Made by a program: the position numbers and the translations under genes
The notes under the pieces: model-generated
Told to the model about the DNA's origin: nothing
Database searches by the model: none
What the model saw: the letters and a program-made list of their open reading frames with translations, nothing else
NCBI RefSeq assembly: GCF_014642275.1
Contig: NZ_BMIM01000006.1
Coordinates: 62,001 to 126,000, forward strand
Source: Flavobacterium lutivivi
Lineage (GTDB): Bacteria > Bacteroidota > Bacteroidia > Flavobacteriales > Flavobacteriaceae
Reading direction: 5' to 3'
Length of the DNA stretch: 64,000 bases
Part shown: positions 46,380-55,963 of the stretch, piece by piece
Numbering within the stretch: the first letter of the stretch is position 1
Layout of the letters: each line of letters begins with the position of its first letter

Positions 46380-46847
46380 ATGAAATGGTTTAAAAGAACA
46401 ATAATTAGCATTTCTATAATATCTATTTTATTCTTAGCTTTTTATAAACCAAAAGGAATTAATTTAGAGGGAAAATGGAATGTAAAAGAAATTATTTTAG
46501 ATGGAGAAAAAAAATATCCAGACACTCTTGCTAACTTTATAGACTTTGCTCCAGAAGTTCTTATTAATGGATGGTCAAAGACAATTATTATCCCGATAAG
46601 TAGAAAAGAAATAACCGCTAAATTAAAATACACAGATAAAGAAAAAGATCATTATAAAATTAGATTGTTCTCAACGGAAAAATCAATAAATAGAAGTTTT
46701 GATGTAATAGTTGACACATTAACTACTGGACCACAATCTTACGTTGTAAATGTATTATTGAAATCAAATAAGACATTAATAAGCTTAGAAAAAAGTTTAA
46801 TGATTCCGCCTTGGAAACCTGAATTTCCCCGAAAAGGTAGACCTTAG
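46380..46847 (+). CDS. Hypothetical membrane-anchored protein
   Basis: A 155-residue protein with an N-terminal hydrophobic segment (IISISIISILFLAFY, about 8-22) that is an anchor or uncleaved signal. The rest is lipocalin-like: GINLEGKWNVKEIILDGEKKYPD resembles the opening strand of small outer-envelope lipocalin-type domains. No function can be given. Confidence 0.6.
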   Translation: MKWFKRTIISISIISILFLAFYKPKGINLEGKWNVKEIILDGEKKYPDTLANFIDFAPEVLINGWSKTIIIPISRKEITAKLKYTDKEKDHYKIRLFSTEKSINRSFDVIVDTLTTGPQSYVVNVLLKSNKTLISLEKSLMIPPWKPEFPRKGRP

Positions 46848-46936
46848 CTAACGGGACAAGAACTATCTGCTTTTGAATATTACCTATGGATTTAAGCGTT
46901 GCAATACTTAATTTTTGGAATATTCTATCCATAAAA

Positions 46937-46963
46937 AAAACTCCAAACAATGTTTGGAGTTTT
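46937..46963. terminator. Bidirectional terminator
   Basis: AAAACTCCAAAC (46937-46948) pairs perfectly with GTTTGGAGTTTT (46952-46963), loop AAT. It sits between the converging small gene and the cysteine-synthase-like gene. Confidence 0.9.
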
Positions 46964-46983
46964 CTATATAATTGAAAAACTAA

Positions 46984-48024
46984 CTATTTAATTATTTCTA
47001 CTTTTTGAGCGTCTTCCGCATTGATACTGTCAAAAAAGCCTTGTTCGTTCATCCAGTCATCGCTAAATACTTTACTCATGTAGCGTGAACCATGATCAGG
47101 GAAAATAGCAATAACATTACTGTTTTCGTTGAATTCTCCTTCTTCGGCATATTGCTTGATAGCTTGCATTACTGCTCCAGATGTATATCCTACAAATAGT
47201 CCTTCTTTTTTAGCGATTTCTCTAGTAGTATGCGCACTTTCTTCATCGGTTACTTTCATGAAATGATCGATAACGTCAAAGTCTGTAGCTGTTGGGATAA
47301 GGTTTTTACCTAAACCTTCTATTCTATAAGGATAAATTTCATCGGCATCAAACTCTCTTGTTTCGTGGTATTTTTTCAATACAGAACCAAAAGCATCTAC
47401 ACCTAGAATTCTAATATTTGGGTTTTTCTCTTTAAGGAATTTTGCCGCACCAGAAATAGTTCCTCCAGTTCCGCTACACGCTATAAGGTGTGTAATCTTT
47501 CCGTTGGTTTGTTCCCAAATTTCTGGACCAGTGGTTTTATAATGTGCATCAATATTTAATTGGTTAAAATATTGATTGATATAAACAGAACCTTTTGTTT
47601 CTTCGTGTAATCTTTTAGCAACATTATAGTAGGAACGTTCATCATCAGCAGAAACGTGTGCTGGGCAAACATAAACTTTTGCACCAAGCGAACGAAGCAT
47701 GTCTATCTTATCTTTTGAAGATTTAGAACTTACCGCCAAGATACAGTTGTATCCTTTGATGATGCTCACCATAGCCAAGCTAAAACCTGTATTACCAGAA
47801 GTGGTTTCAATAATAGTATCACCAGGAGTTAGAATGCCTTGCCTCTCTGCTTCTTCAATAATATAAAGTGCTATTCTGTCTTTGGTAGAATGCCCAGGAT
47901 TGAATGCTTCAACCTTCGCATAGAAATTTCCTTGTAGTGATTCTGTAATTCTGTTAAGCTTAATTAATGGAGTATTTCCAATTAAACTCAGTACATTATC
48001 GTAAGCTTTTATTTCTTCTTTCAT
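46984..48024 (-). CDS. PLP-dependent cysteine synthase/CBS-like enzyme
   Basis: A 346-residue fold-type II PLP enzyme. The start is ATG at 48024, because the family begins near this point and a promoter-like element lies just upstream; the frame stays open to 48075. The PLP lysine is K48 in [23 protein letters not shown] and [11 protein letters not shown] bind substrate and cofactor phosphate. It lacks the C-terminal CBS pair, so it is either an O-acetylserine sulfhydrylase or a cystathionine-beta-synthase catalytic core; the two cannot be separated by eye. It acts in cysteine/sulfur metabolism. Confidence 0.85.
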   Translation of the reverse strand: MKEEIKAYDNVLSLIGNTPLIKLNRITESLQGNFYAKVEAFNPGHSTKDRIALYIIEEAERQGILTPGDTIIETTSGNTGFSLAMVSIIKGYNCILAVSSKSSKDKIDMLRSLGAKVYVCPAHVSADDERSYYNVAKRLHEETKGSVYINQYFNQLNIDAHYKTTGPEIWEQTNGKITHLIACSGTGGTISGAAKFLKEKNPNIRILGVDAFGSVLKKYHETREFDADEIYPYRIEGLGKNLIPTATDFDVIDHFMKVTDEESAHTTREIAKKEGLFVGYTSGAVMQAIKQYAEEGEFNENSNVIAIFPDHGSRYMSKVFSDDWMNEQGFFDSINAEDAQKVEIIK

Positions 48025-48082
48025 AAATAAATTTGTCAAGGCATATTTATAAAGGCTGATATTAATCAACCCCAAAACTTTG

Positions 48083-48090
48083 CAAAGTTA
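48083..48090 (-). promoter_or_regulatory. Candidate -7 element of the cysteine-synthase-like gene
   Basis: TAACTTTG on the minus strand matches TAnnTTTG, about 58 bp before the chosen ATG (48024) and too close to the alternative 48075 start. The -33 TTTG is missing. Confidence 0.45.
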
Positions 48091-48105
48091 ATAAAATTTT
48101 TTAAA

Positions 48106-50166
48106 CTACCTTTTTATTCCTTCTAAATCTAATAAAAAACTAAATTCTTTTGCCAATTCCTTTAGTGCTTCAAATCTTCCTGATGCTCCACCATGACCAG
48201 CATCCATATTGGTGTCTAAAAACAATTGGTTATTATTGGTTCTCATGGCTCTAATTTTGGCTACCCATTTTGCTGGTTCCCAGTATTGTACTTGTGAGTC
48301 GTGCAATCCAGTAGAAACATACATGTTTGGATAATCTTGTGCTTTTACTTGGTCATAAGGCGAATAGGACAACATATAATCATAATACACTTTCTCATTA
48401 GGATTTCCCCATTCATCATATTCTCCAGTGGTCAATGGAATTGAATCGTCTAACATTGTGGTTACCACATCTACAAAAGGTACTTGTGCTATGACACCAT
48501 TATACAATTTTGGTGCCATGTTTACAATTGCTCCCATCAATAATCCTCCAGCCGAACCACCTTCGGCATATAAATGTTGGGTTGATGTATATTTTTGTTC
48601 AATTACATATTTTGAGCAATCAATGAAATCTGTAAATGTATTTATCTTTTTTAACAATTTTCCATTTTCATACCATTCCCTACCTAAGTCTTCACCACCA
48701 CGAATGTGTGCTATTCCATAAATAAATCCTCTGTCTAACAAACTTAATCGTGTGCTAGAAAAGTAGGGATCCATCGATGAACCATAGGAACCATAAGCAT
48801 ACAACAAAAATGGATTTTTTCCGTTTTTCTGAATTCCTTTTCTATAAACTATTGAAATAGGTACTTTAGTTCCATCTTGAGCAGTAGCCCAAATGCGTTC
48901 TTCGGTATAATTATTTTTATCAAATTTTCCTCCTAAAACTGCTTGTTCTTTTAAAACTGTTTTTTCCTTGGTTCGCATGTTGAAATCAATTACTGATGAT
49001 GGTGTAGCCATCGATTGATAGCCATATCGCAAAATTTCAGTATCAAAATCAACATTGGTAGTCGTGTAGGCTGTATAGGTTTCGATATCAAATGGCAAAT
49101 AATAATCGCCCGAACCATTCCAAGGTTTTATTTGTATTTTATTCAACCCATTGGAACGTTCTTCAACCACCAAATAGTCTTTGAAAATTTCAATTCCTTC
49201 AATCAAAACATCTTTTCTATGAGGAATTAAGTCTTTCCAGTTGTCAGAACCAGTGGAAGTTTCTGGAGTTTTCATCAATTTGAAATTGGTTGCTTTGTCT
49301 TTATTAGTTACCACATAAAAACTATCTCCATAGTGCGAAATCGAATACTCCACTCCTCTTACTCTTGGTTGAAATATTCTAAATTGACCATCAGGATTAT
49401 TGGCTTCTAGAATTTGATATTCAGAGGTTAACGTACTCGTAGAACCAATAACGATATATTTTTTTGATTTTTCTTTATAGACAAACGTATCGAAGGTATC
49501 GTCTTTTTCATGAAAAATCAATTCGTCGTTTTCAGGGTTAGTTCCTACTTTATGCTTAAAAATTTTATAGGAACGCAATGTTTGCATGTCTTTTCTGGTG
49601 TAAAACAATGTTTTATTATCACTTGCCCAAGTAGAACCACCAGTAGTATTTTCGATTTTTACAGGCAGAATTTCTCCAGTCTCTAGGTTTTTAATTTGAA
49701 TAGTATATTGTCTTCTTGAGACCAAATCTACTCCAAAGGCACACCATTTGTTATCCTCACTAACACTCATTCCAGATAGTTGAAAATAGGAATGACCTTC
49801 AGCCATTTTGTTACAATCAAAAAGGATTTCTTCGGCAGCATCGAGGCTTCCTTTTTTTCTAGTATAAATTGGGTAATTTTTTCCGGTTTCATAACGTGTT
49901 ATGTACCAATAACCGTTGTATAAATAAGGAACCGAAGTATCGTCTTCTTTAATTCTGCCTTTCATTTCGGCAAATAATTCTTCCTGAAACTTTTTGGTAT
50001 GAGCCGTTTCCTTCTGGTAATATTCGTTTTCTTTATTCAAATAGTCTATTACCTCTGGGTTTTCTCTTTCATTCAACCAGTAATAATTATCTATGCGCAC
50101 ATGACCATGCTTTTCGAGTGATTTAGGAATTATTTTGGCTACTGGCGGTATATTTGTTTCTGACAT
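48106..50166 (-). CDS. ptrB: Oligopeptidase B-like S9 serine protease
   Basis: A 686-residue S9A family peptidase cutting short peptides after basic residues. The N-terminal beta propeller (about 1-420) limits access. The C-terminal alpha/beta hydrolase carries the nucleophile in EGGSAGGLLMG, the aspartate in LHDSQVQYWEPAKW and the histidine in DAGHGGASGR. Motif GEYDEWGNP favours oligopeptidase B over prolyl oligopeptidase. No signal peptide, so it is probably cytoplasmic. Length as expected. Confidence 0.93.
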   Translation of the reverse strand: MSETNIPPVAKIIPKSLEKHGHVRIDNYYWLNERENPEVIDYLNKENEYYQKETAHTKKFQEELFAEMKGRIKEDDTSVPYLYNGYWYITRYETGKNYPIYTRKKGSLDAAEEILFDCNKMAEGHSYFQLSGMSVSEDNKWCAFGVDLVSRRQYTIQIKNLETGEILPVKIENTTGGSTWASDNKTLFYTRKDMQTLRSYKIFKHKVGTNPENDELIFHEKDDTFDTFVYKEKSKKYIVIGSTSTLTSEYQILEANNPDGQFRIFQPRVRGVEYSISHYGDSFYVVTNKDKATNFKLMKTPETSTGSDNWKDLIPHRKDVLIEGIEIFKDYLVVEERSNGLNKIQIKPWNGSGDYYLPFDIETYTAYTTTNVDFDTEILRYGYQSMATPSSVIDFNMRTKEKTVLKEQAVLGGKFDKNNYTEERIWATAQDGTKVPISIVYRKGIQKNGKNPFLLYAYGSYGSSMDPYFSSTRLSLLDRGFIYGIAHIRGGEDLGREWYENGKLLKKINTFTDFIDCSKYVIEQKYTSTQHLYAEGGSAGGLLMGAIVNMAPKLYNGVIAQVPFVDVVTTMLDDSIPLTTGEYDEWGNPNEKVYYDYMLSYSPYDQVKAQDYPNMYVSTGLHDSQVQYWEPAKWVAKIRAMRTNNNQLFLDTNMDAGHGGASGRFEALKELAKEFSFLLDLEGIKR

Positions 50167-50242
50167 TATTCCATTCTATATTTAGGCAAAAATAATTATA
50201 AAAATTATACCTAATTTTCGTTTTGAAAAGAAGTTATAAACG

Positions 50243-50269
50243 TTTGGATTAACAGTTTTTATATTTTTG
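50243..50269 (+). promoter_or_regulatory. Candidate promoter of ybaB
   Basis: TTTG (50243-50246) and TATTTTTG (50262-50269) lie 15 nt apart, a little short of 19, just before the ybaB ATG at 50291. Probable but not perfect. Confidence 0.45.
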
Positions 50270-50290
50270 CAAATAAAAAAATTAAAAATC

Positions 50291-50614
50291 ATGTTTGGAG
50301 ATCTTATGGGAATGATGGGTAAACTTAAAGAAACCCAGCAAAAAATTGAAGAAACAAAAAAAAGACTTGACACTGTGCTTGTTGACGAAAAAAGTAGCGA
50401 TGGTTTGCTACAAGTTACACTTACTGCCAATAGAAAAATAAAATCAATAGCTATTGACGAAAGTTTGCTAGAAGACAAAGAACAACTAGAAGATTATCTG
50501 ATTTTAGTTCTCAATAAAGCTATCGAAAAAGCAACTAACGTAAACGAAACCGAACTTGCCGCAGTTGCAAAAGACGGAATGCCCAATATTCCTGGTATGG
50601 ATATGTTTAAATAA
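50291..50614 (+). CDS. ybaB: YbaB/EbfC nucleoid-associated protein
   Basis: A 107-residue DNA-binding protein from the ATG at 50291; an upstream TTG at 50267 lies inside the promoter-like element and is rejected. Typical motifs: [21 protein letters not shown] helix, [18 protein letters not shown] strands, and a C-terminal helix. YbaB dimers coat DNA and may help keep the nucleoid in order. The pseudouridine synthase gene starts 9 bp after its stop, so the pair is probably cotranscribed. Confidence 0.9.
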   Translation: MFGDLMGMMGKLKETQQKIEETKKRLDTVLVDEKSSDGLLQVTLTANRKIKSIAIDESLLEDKEQLEDYLILVLNKAIEKATNVNETELAAVAKDGMPNIPGMDMFK

Positions 50615-50622
50615 GCATAACT

Positions 50623-52305
50623 TTGATTAAAAAAGTTAACCATTTCATTTCTTTTGAAACCTCGATAGAAGGAATTTCTCTACCAGAAAAATTCACTTTC
50701 CCGTTTTATTATGAACCACATCCATTGAGCATTATTGCTGCACATGAATTGCAAGAATACTTGATGAAACAAAATGATTGGCAGCATAATTTTGGGTTAG
50801 ATGATACTATGGAAGGTATGATTATTGGCAAAATGTTTGGTGTTTTGGTCGTTCAAAACAGTGACAACCAATTGGGTTATTTAGCCGCTTTTTCGGGAAA
50901 GTTGGCAGACAAGAATTTGCATGAAAAGTTTGTTCCGCCAGTATTTGATATGCTCGATGAAAATGGTTATTTCAAAAAAGAAGAAATACTACTCAATAAT
51001 TTGAATGCTGAAATAGAATCACTTGAACAAAATCAGGAGTATCAAGATTTGAAAAGTTCCTTTTTTGCTTTGCAAGAAACTGCCACTAACTCTATCGAGG
51101 CAAAAAAACAAGAAATTAAAGAACGAAAAAGAAAAAGAGACTCTCTTCGAAAAAAAGCAACTATTGAAGGAATAGCATTAGATTTTAATACCGTTGAAGA
51201 TTTTAAACTAGAAAGTCTAAAAGACAAAGCTGAATTGAGAAGACTATCTGAATATTGGAACAATCAATTAGCTGATTTGCAAAATAATATCAATGAGTAT
51301 GAACATAAAATTATTCAGCTAAAAGAAGAAAGAAAATATAAATCGGCTGCTTTACAGAAACGATTGCATGATGAATATTCTTTTCTGAATGCGCTAGGAG
51401 AAACAAAAAGTTTGCACGACATTTTTTCGATAACAAAGCAACAAAAACCTCCAGCCGCAGCAGGAGAATGTGCCGCACCAAAATTATTGCACTATGCTTA
51501 TAAAAACGATTTAAAACCGATAGCTATGGCTGAATTTTGGTGGGGAAAATCGCCAAAATCAGAAATTAGAAAACATCAACATTTTTATCCTGCATGTAGA
51601 GGAAAATGTGAACCTATTTTGGCTCATATGCTGAACGGATTAGAGGTAGATGAAAATCCGATGTTGATAAATCCTGCGGAAAACAAAGATATTTCGATAG
51701 TATATGATGATGAATTTCTTTGCATAGTTAATAAACCAGCGGAATTTCTATCTGTGCCCGGAATATCGATAGAAGATTCTATCTACACCAGAATAATTGA
51801 AAAATACCCCAATATTTCAGGTCCAATAATTGTTCATAGATTGGATATGTCAACTTCGGGATTGATGCTTATTGCAAAAAACAAACGAATTCATCAACAA
51901 CTGCAAAAGCAATTTATTAATAAAACTATCTCAAAAAGATATGTTGCTCTTTTAGAAGGAGAAATCACCACTGCTGAAGGAGTTATCGATTTGCCACTTA
52001 GAGTAGATTTAGATGATAGACCACGACAAATGGTTTGTTATGAACACGGGAAAAAAGCAGTAACTAGATACAAAGTCATTGAACGAAAAAATGGGGTAAC
52101 AAAAATTCATTTTTGGCCCATAACTGGACGAACACATCAACTAAGAGTTCATGCTTCACACACTTTAGGATTAAATACACCGATTGTTGGAGATGATCTT
52201 TATGGGAAGAAATCGGATAGGCTTTATTTGCATGCAGAAAGCATTACCTTTGAACATCCCATTTCAAAAAAGATAATGACTATTGAAATTGCTGCGGATT
52301 TTTAG
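50623..52305 (+). CDS. RluA-family pseudouridine synthase with a long N-terminal extension
   Basis: A 560-residue protein starting at TTG (50623), the only in-frame start before MKQNDW. Residues 1-~110 resemble the N-terminal domain of long RluA-type proteins; about 110-270 are coiled coil (EIESLEQNQEYQDL, KKQEIKERKRKRDS). A Cys pair set (GECAAPKLL, PACRGKCEPIL) precedes the catalytic domain (345-560) with HRLDMSTSGLMLIA, whose Asp is the nucleophile, and GRTHQLRVHA. It isomerises uridine in rRNA or tRNA; which one is not visible. Confidence 0.88.
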   Translation: MIKKVNHFISFETSIEGISLPEKFTFPFYYEPHPLSIIAAHELQEYLMKQNDWQHNFGLDDTMEGMIIGKMFGVLVVQNSDNQLGYLAAFSGKLADKNLHEKFVPPVFDMLDENGYFKKEEILLNNLNAEIESLEQNQEYQDLKSSFFALQETATNSIEAKKQEIKERKRKRDSLRKKATIEGIALDFNTVEDFKLESLKDKAELRRLSEYWNNQLADLQNNINEYEHKIIQLKEERKYKSAALQKRLHDEYSFLNALGETKSLHDIFSITKQQKPPAAAGECAAPKLLHYAYKNDLKPIAMAEFWWGKSPKSEIRKHQHFYPACRGKCEPILAHMLNGLEVDENPMLINPAENKDISIVYDDEFLCIVNKPAEFLSVPGISIEDSIYTRIIEKYPNISGPIIVHRLDMSTSGLMLIAKNKRIHQQLQKQFINKTISKRYVALLEGEITTAEGVIDLPLRVDLDDRPRQMVCYEHGKKAVTRYKVIERKNGVTKIHFWPITGRTHQLRVHASHTLGLNTPIVGDDLYGKKSDRLYLHAESITFEHPISKKIMTIEIAADF

Positions 52306-53327
52306 AAACTCATTTTCATCAACGTTTCCAACACATATTCATGCATCACTTGTTTATAATCGAGATGTGTAACTAAGCGAATTTTTCCTTTACCAATAGC
52401 ATAAATCAATATTCCTTTCTCTTTAAATTTCTCCATTACTTGAACATCGTTTAGAGGAAATTTAACAGAAAATATCACAATATTAGTTTCTATTTCCTCA
52501 ACCTCTTCAACCCATGAAAGTGTTTTGAGTATTGCTCCTAGTTCTTTTGCTCTTCTGTGATCTTCTTCTAACCTATTAATGTTATTTTGCAAAGCATAAA
52601 TTCCTGCAGCAGCAAGATAACCCGCTTGACGCATTCCGCCACCAAAAACTTTTCTAATGCGCAAAGCTCTATTTATAGTTTGCTTATCGCCTATTAAAAC
52701 TGAACCAACAGGGGTTCCTAAACCTTTTGAAAAACAAACCGAAATGGTGTCAAACAATTCACCAAACTGTTTTGGATGTTGCTTTTTGGCAATCAATGCA
52801 TTCCATAATCGTGCGCCATCCAAATGGAATTTTAAATTATTTTCAATACAAACTTGCTTGATTTTCTTCAATTCTTCAATATCATAACATGCGCCACCAC
52901 CACGATTTGTAGTGTTTTCAATACTTACTAATTTTGAATAAGGCAAATGAAAATTATTCGGGTCTTTTATCACTTCTTTTACTTGCTCAGCAGTAATCAT
53001 TCCTCTATTTCCATCAATTAATTGGCACGAAATTCCGCTATTAAAAGCTGCTCCACCAGCTTCAAACAAATAAATATGCGACCATTTATCACAAATCACT
53101 TCATCACCAGGATTGGTATGCAATTTCAAAGCTGTTTGATTTGCCATTGTTCCACTAGGAAAAAAAAGCGCTGCTTCTTTACCAAATAATTCTGCAACAA
53201 TTTGTTCAAACTCATTTATAGTTGGATCTTGTTTAAAAACATCATCGCCTACTTTTGCATTGAACATTGCTTTCAACATTTCAGCGCTTGGCTTAGTAAC
53301 GGTATCGCTTATTAAATTTATTTCCAT
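52302..53327 (-). CDS. ltaE: Low-specificity L-threonine aldolase
   Basis: A 341-residue fold-type I PLP enzyme that splits threonine or allo-threonine into glycine and acetaldehyde. The PLP lysine is K201 in SVCFSKGLGTPVGSVL; the cofactor motif FPSGTMANQTAL and active-site HLDGARLWNA are typical. The stop overlaps the end of the pseudouridine synthase gene by 4 bp. It reads divergently from prfB. Confidence 0.93.
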   Translation of the reverse strand: MEINLISDTVTKPSAEMLKAMFNAKVGDDVFKQDPTINEFEQIVAELFGKEAALFFPSGTMANQTALKLHTNPGDEVICDKWSHIYLFEAGGAAFNSGISCQLIDGNRGMITAEQVKEVIKDPNNFHLPYSKLVSIENTTNRGGGACYDIEELKKIKQVCIENNLKFHLDGARLWNALIAKKQHPKQFGELFDTISVCFSKGLGTPVGSVLIGDKQTINRALRIRKVFGGGMRQAGYLAAAGIYALQNNINRLEEDHRRAKELGAILKTLSWVEEVEEIETNIVIFSVKFPLNDVQVMEKFKEKGILIYAIGKGKIRLVTHLDYKQVMHEYVLETLMKMSF

Positions 53328-53357
53328 AAAAGAATTAGATAATCTATTTTTGTAAAA

Positions 53358-53466
53358 ACAATTGGGAGCTATTTCCAGCTTTACACTACAATCTTTTTAA
53401 TTTAACACTTCGACTGCGCTCAGTGTGACAAATTAAAAAGGATTTTCGTTGCAATCTGGGCTAGTT
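53358..53466. repeat. REP-like hairpin element upstream of prfB
   Basis: CTTTTTAATTT (53393-53403) pairs perfectly with AAATTAAAAAG (53430-53440), enclosing ACACT/AGTGT (53405-53409/53421-53425) and the word CTTCGACTGCGCTCAG. Outer parts GGAGCTATTTCCAGC and GCAATCTGGGCTA complete a longer imperfect palindrome. From memory, elements with such ends are scattered in flavobacterial genomes; only one copy is in this window. Confidence 0.6.
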
Positions 53467-53494
53467 TTTTTTAAAACACAAAACTACATTATTT

Positions 53495-54590
53495 ATGACA
53501 AATACCGAACAAATAAAAGGTATAGTTGAACGCCTTGGCGCGTTGAGGAGGTATCTTTGACATCGATGCCAAAATTATAGAAATTACAAACGAAGAGGAA
53601 AAAACATTTGCTCCTGATTTTTGGAACAAAGCCAAAGACGCCGAAATTATTGTAAAAAATCTGCGTTCAAAGAAAAAATGGGTAGATGATTACAACAAAG
53701 CCGAAAATCTTTCTGAAGAACTTCAAATTACTTATGAATTTTTCAAGGATGGCGATGCAACCGAAGAAGAACTCGACAATCAATACAAACTCACAAATAC
53801 TTTTATAGAAGATTTAGAGTTTAGAAACATGCTTTCAGATGAAGGCGATAGCATGAGTGCCGTTTTGCAAATTACCGCTGGTGCTGGTGGAACAGAAAGT
53901 TGCGATTGGGCAAGTATGTTGATGCGAATGTATTTGATGTGGGCAGAAAGACAAGGTCACAAAGTAAAAGAACTCAACTTTCAAGAAGGCGATGTTGCGG
54001 GAATTAAAACGGTAACATTAGAAATAGAAGGCGATTTTGCTTTTGGTTATCTAAAAGGCGAAAATGGTGTACACAGATTGGTGCGAATTTCTCCATTTGA
54101 TAGTAATGCCAAGCGTCATACATCTTTTGCTTCGGTCTATGTATATCCATTGGTTGATGACACTATCGAAATTGAAATAAATCCAGCCGATATTGAAATT
54201 GTTACCTCACGTTCTAGTGGTGCTGGTGGACAAAATGTAAACAAAGTGGAAACCAAAGTGCAGTTGTATCACAAACCTACAGGAATACAAATTCAGTGTT
54301 CTGAAACCCGTTCGCAACAAGATAACAGACAACGTGCTATGCAAATGTTGAAATCGCAATTGTATGAAATTGAACTAAAAAAACAATTGGCACAACGCGA
54401 AGATATAGAAGCTGGAAAAATGAAAATTGAATGGGGTTCACAAATTAGAAACTATGTAATGCATCCATACAAGTTAGTAAAAGATGTTCGCACAAGCTAT
54501 GAAACCAGCGATGTAGATGGTGTTATGAATGGAGAAATAGATGAATTTCTAAAAGCCTATTTGATGATGATGGGACAAAAAGAAAAATAA
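53495..54590 (+). CDS. prfB: Peptide chain release factor 2 (programmed +1 frameshift)
   Basis: RF2 ends translation at UGA and UAA. The reading frame begins with ATG at 53495 and meets TGA at 53558-53560 after 21 codons; the context AGGAGGTATCTTTGAC has an internal Shine-Dalgarno-like AGGAGG and the slippery CTT before TGA. Slipping one base gives GACATCGATGCC and an open frame to 54590, about 364 residues in all. This is the classic autoregulatory site: low RF2 favours the slip. The GGQ motif ([13 protein letters not shown]) contacts the peptidyl centre. The stretch from 53829 alone would lack domain 1. Confidence 0.95.
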
Positions 54591-54618
54591 AAAAAGCTGT
54601 TCAAATGAACAGCTTTTT
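54591..54618. terminator. Bidirectional terminator between prfB and porin
   Basis: AAAAAGCTGTTC (54591-54602) and GAACAGCTTTTT (54607-54618) pair perfectly around AAAT. Confidence 0.9.
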
Positions 54619-54619
54619 T

Positions 54620-55849
54620 TTATATACCAATTTCAACTTGCAATCTTGCATACCAATTATTCTTAGTGGTTCCGTTGTAGTATTCTAGTTTATCAAAATT
54701 TATTTCTGCTTGAAGTTTAAAGGCATGTTCCCAAATATATTTGGTAACGCCAAAGCTAATTTCTCTCGTATTTGGAGCCAATGCTTGAATATCTTTTCCA
54801 ACATTTTGAATAGAATAACGAGTTATAAACTCATAGTTAGACTTAGTAACATAACTTGCTTGGTAATCAAATCCGTTACCTACAAACACATAACTAGATT
54901 CTGTAGCGTCATCAGGATTAAAAGTAACCGCATTTTCTGTAGTCGTTCTAGACATATAACTCATCATTGCTGCCCAACCGTTGTATTTAAACATTCCATC
55001 TAATAAAACCGATTTCATTGTTCTCTTTTCAAACAAATCGTTTCCTAATTGTCCTTGAGTTCTTCTGGCGTGATTGTTTTGTTGAAAAGCACCAGAAATC
55101 AATAGTTTAGGTTTTTTTTCTCTAACAACGTCACCTTCAAAATAGGTTCCATCTTTAGTAAAAGCTCCCAAAGGCATCAACTCTATTTTTCCCGTAGCTG
55201 CTATACCATCATCAGCTTTTTCGGTACTGTTTCTTCCCTCGCCTGTTGTAAATGCCGCTTTAAAATTATAAGAGAATTTTTCCTTGAACTCATTCATATT
55301 ATGCACTTGAAAACCAAAATCTCTATCGATTGTGAATTTTGCATTATTAATAGTTCTATCAGTCAATTGCAAACCACCAGAAGAGTTTACCCTTTGTCTA
55401 TTTCCTGGTAATTTGGTTTGTCCAAAACTAAAATTCCAATTCTTGTTAGGTCTGTAGAAAAAAACCGCATCTCTGATAATATTGATGTTTTCGCCTTCAT
55501 GAATTTCACCTACATCGCCAGGAGCAAAAGATAACTGAATTGCATAAAGAAATTTTGGATTGATAACATATCCATCAAATCGAAGTCTCAATCTTCTGAT
55601 TTGCCCATCATATCCTGGTTTTTCCCCATCATTTTCAATATAAGTTACTCTGTTTTGCATTCTAAATCGAATGTTAAACTGAAACAAGCTATCAGGTGAA
55701 GTAAGTCCAACACCTTTACCAAAACTGTAATATGGCAAAGCTGAAAGTTTTAGGTCATTATCATGTTTTGTTTGCTCAATATTTACTTGAGCATTTAACG
55801 ACAAAGACCATACAGTAAGTATAAGAACAATAATTTTTTGAAATTTCAT
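54620..55849 (-). CDS. Outer-membrane porin (OprO/OprP-like)
   Basis: A 409-residue protein with a signal peptide (MKFQKIIVLILTVWSLSLNAQ). The mature part has the beta-strand pattern of phosphate-selective porins of the OprO/P class (FNIRFRMQNRVTYIEND, YDGQIRRLRLRFDGYVINPKFLYAIQLSF, FSFGQTKLPGNRQRVNSSG). It would let anions, probably phosphate, across the outer membrane. It lies just below the Pit/PhoU-like genes on the same strand but after their terminator, so it has its own transcript or read-through. Confidence 0.85.
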   Translation of the reverse strand: MKFQKIIVLILTVWSLSLNAQVNIEQTKHDNDLKLSALPYYSFGKGVGLTSPDSLFQFNIRFRMQNRVTYIENDGEKPGYDGQIRRLRLRFDGYVINPKFLYAIQLSFAPGDVGEIHEGENINIIRDAVFFYRPNKNWNFSFGQTKLPGNRQRVNSSGGLQLTDRTINNAKFTIDRDFGFQVHNMNEFKEKFSYNFKAAFTTGEGRNSTEKADDGIAATGKIELMPLGAFTKDGTYFEGDVVREKKPKLLISGAFQQNNHARRTQGQLGNDLFEKRTMKSVLLDGMFKYNGWAAMMSYMSRTTTENAVTFNPDDATESSYVFVGNGFDYQASYVTKSNYEFITRYSIQNVGKDIQALAPNTREISFGVTKYIWEHAFKLQAEINFDKLEYYNGTTKNNWYARLQVEIGI

Positions 55850-55930
55850 TTTTGTTGTGTGATTAGTAGTTAGTTAATGTTTTTATTACAATTTATAAAT
55901 GATTTTTTAACACATCAGGATTGAAAATAA

Positions 55931-55953
55931 AAAAGCTGACAAAGTCAGCTTTT
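55931..55953 (-). terminator. Terminator after the phosphate transporter gene
   Basis: AAAAGCTGAC (55931-55940), loop AAA, GTCAGCTTTT (55944-55953); follows the Pit stop on the minus strand. Confidence 0.85.
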
Positions 55954-55963
55954 AATTAAAATA

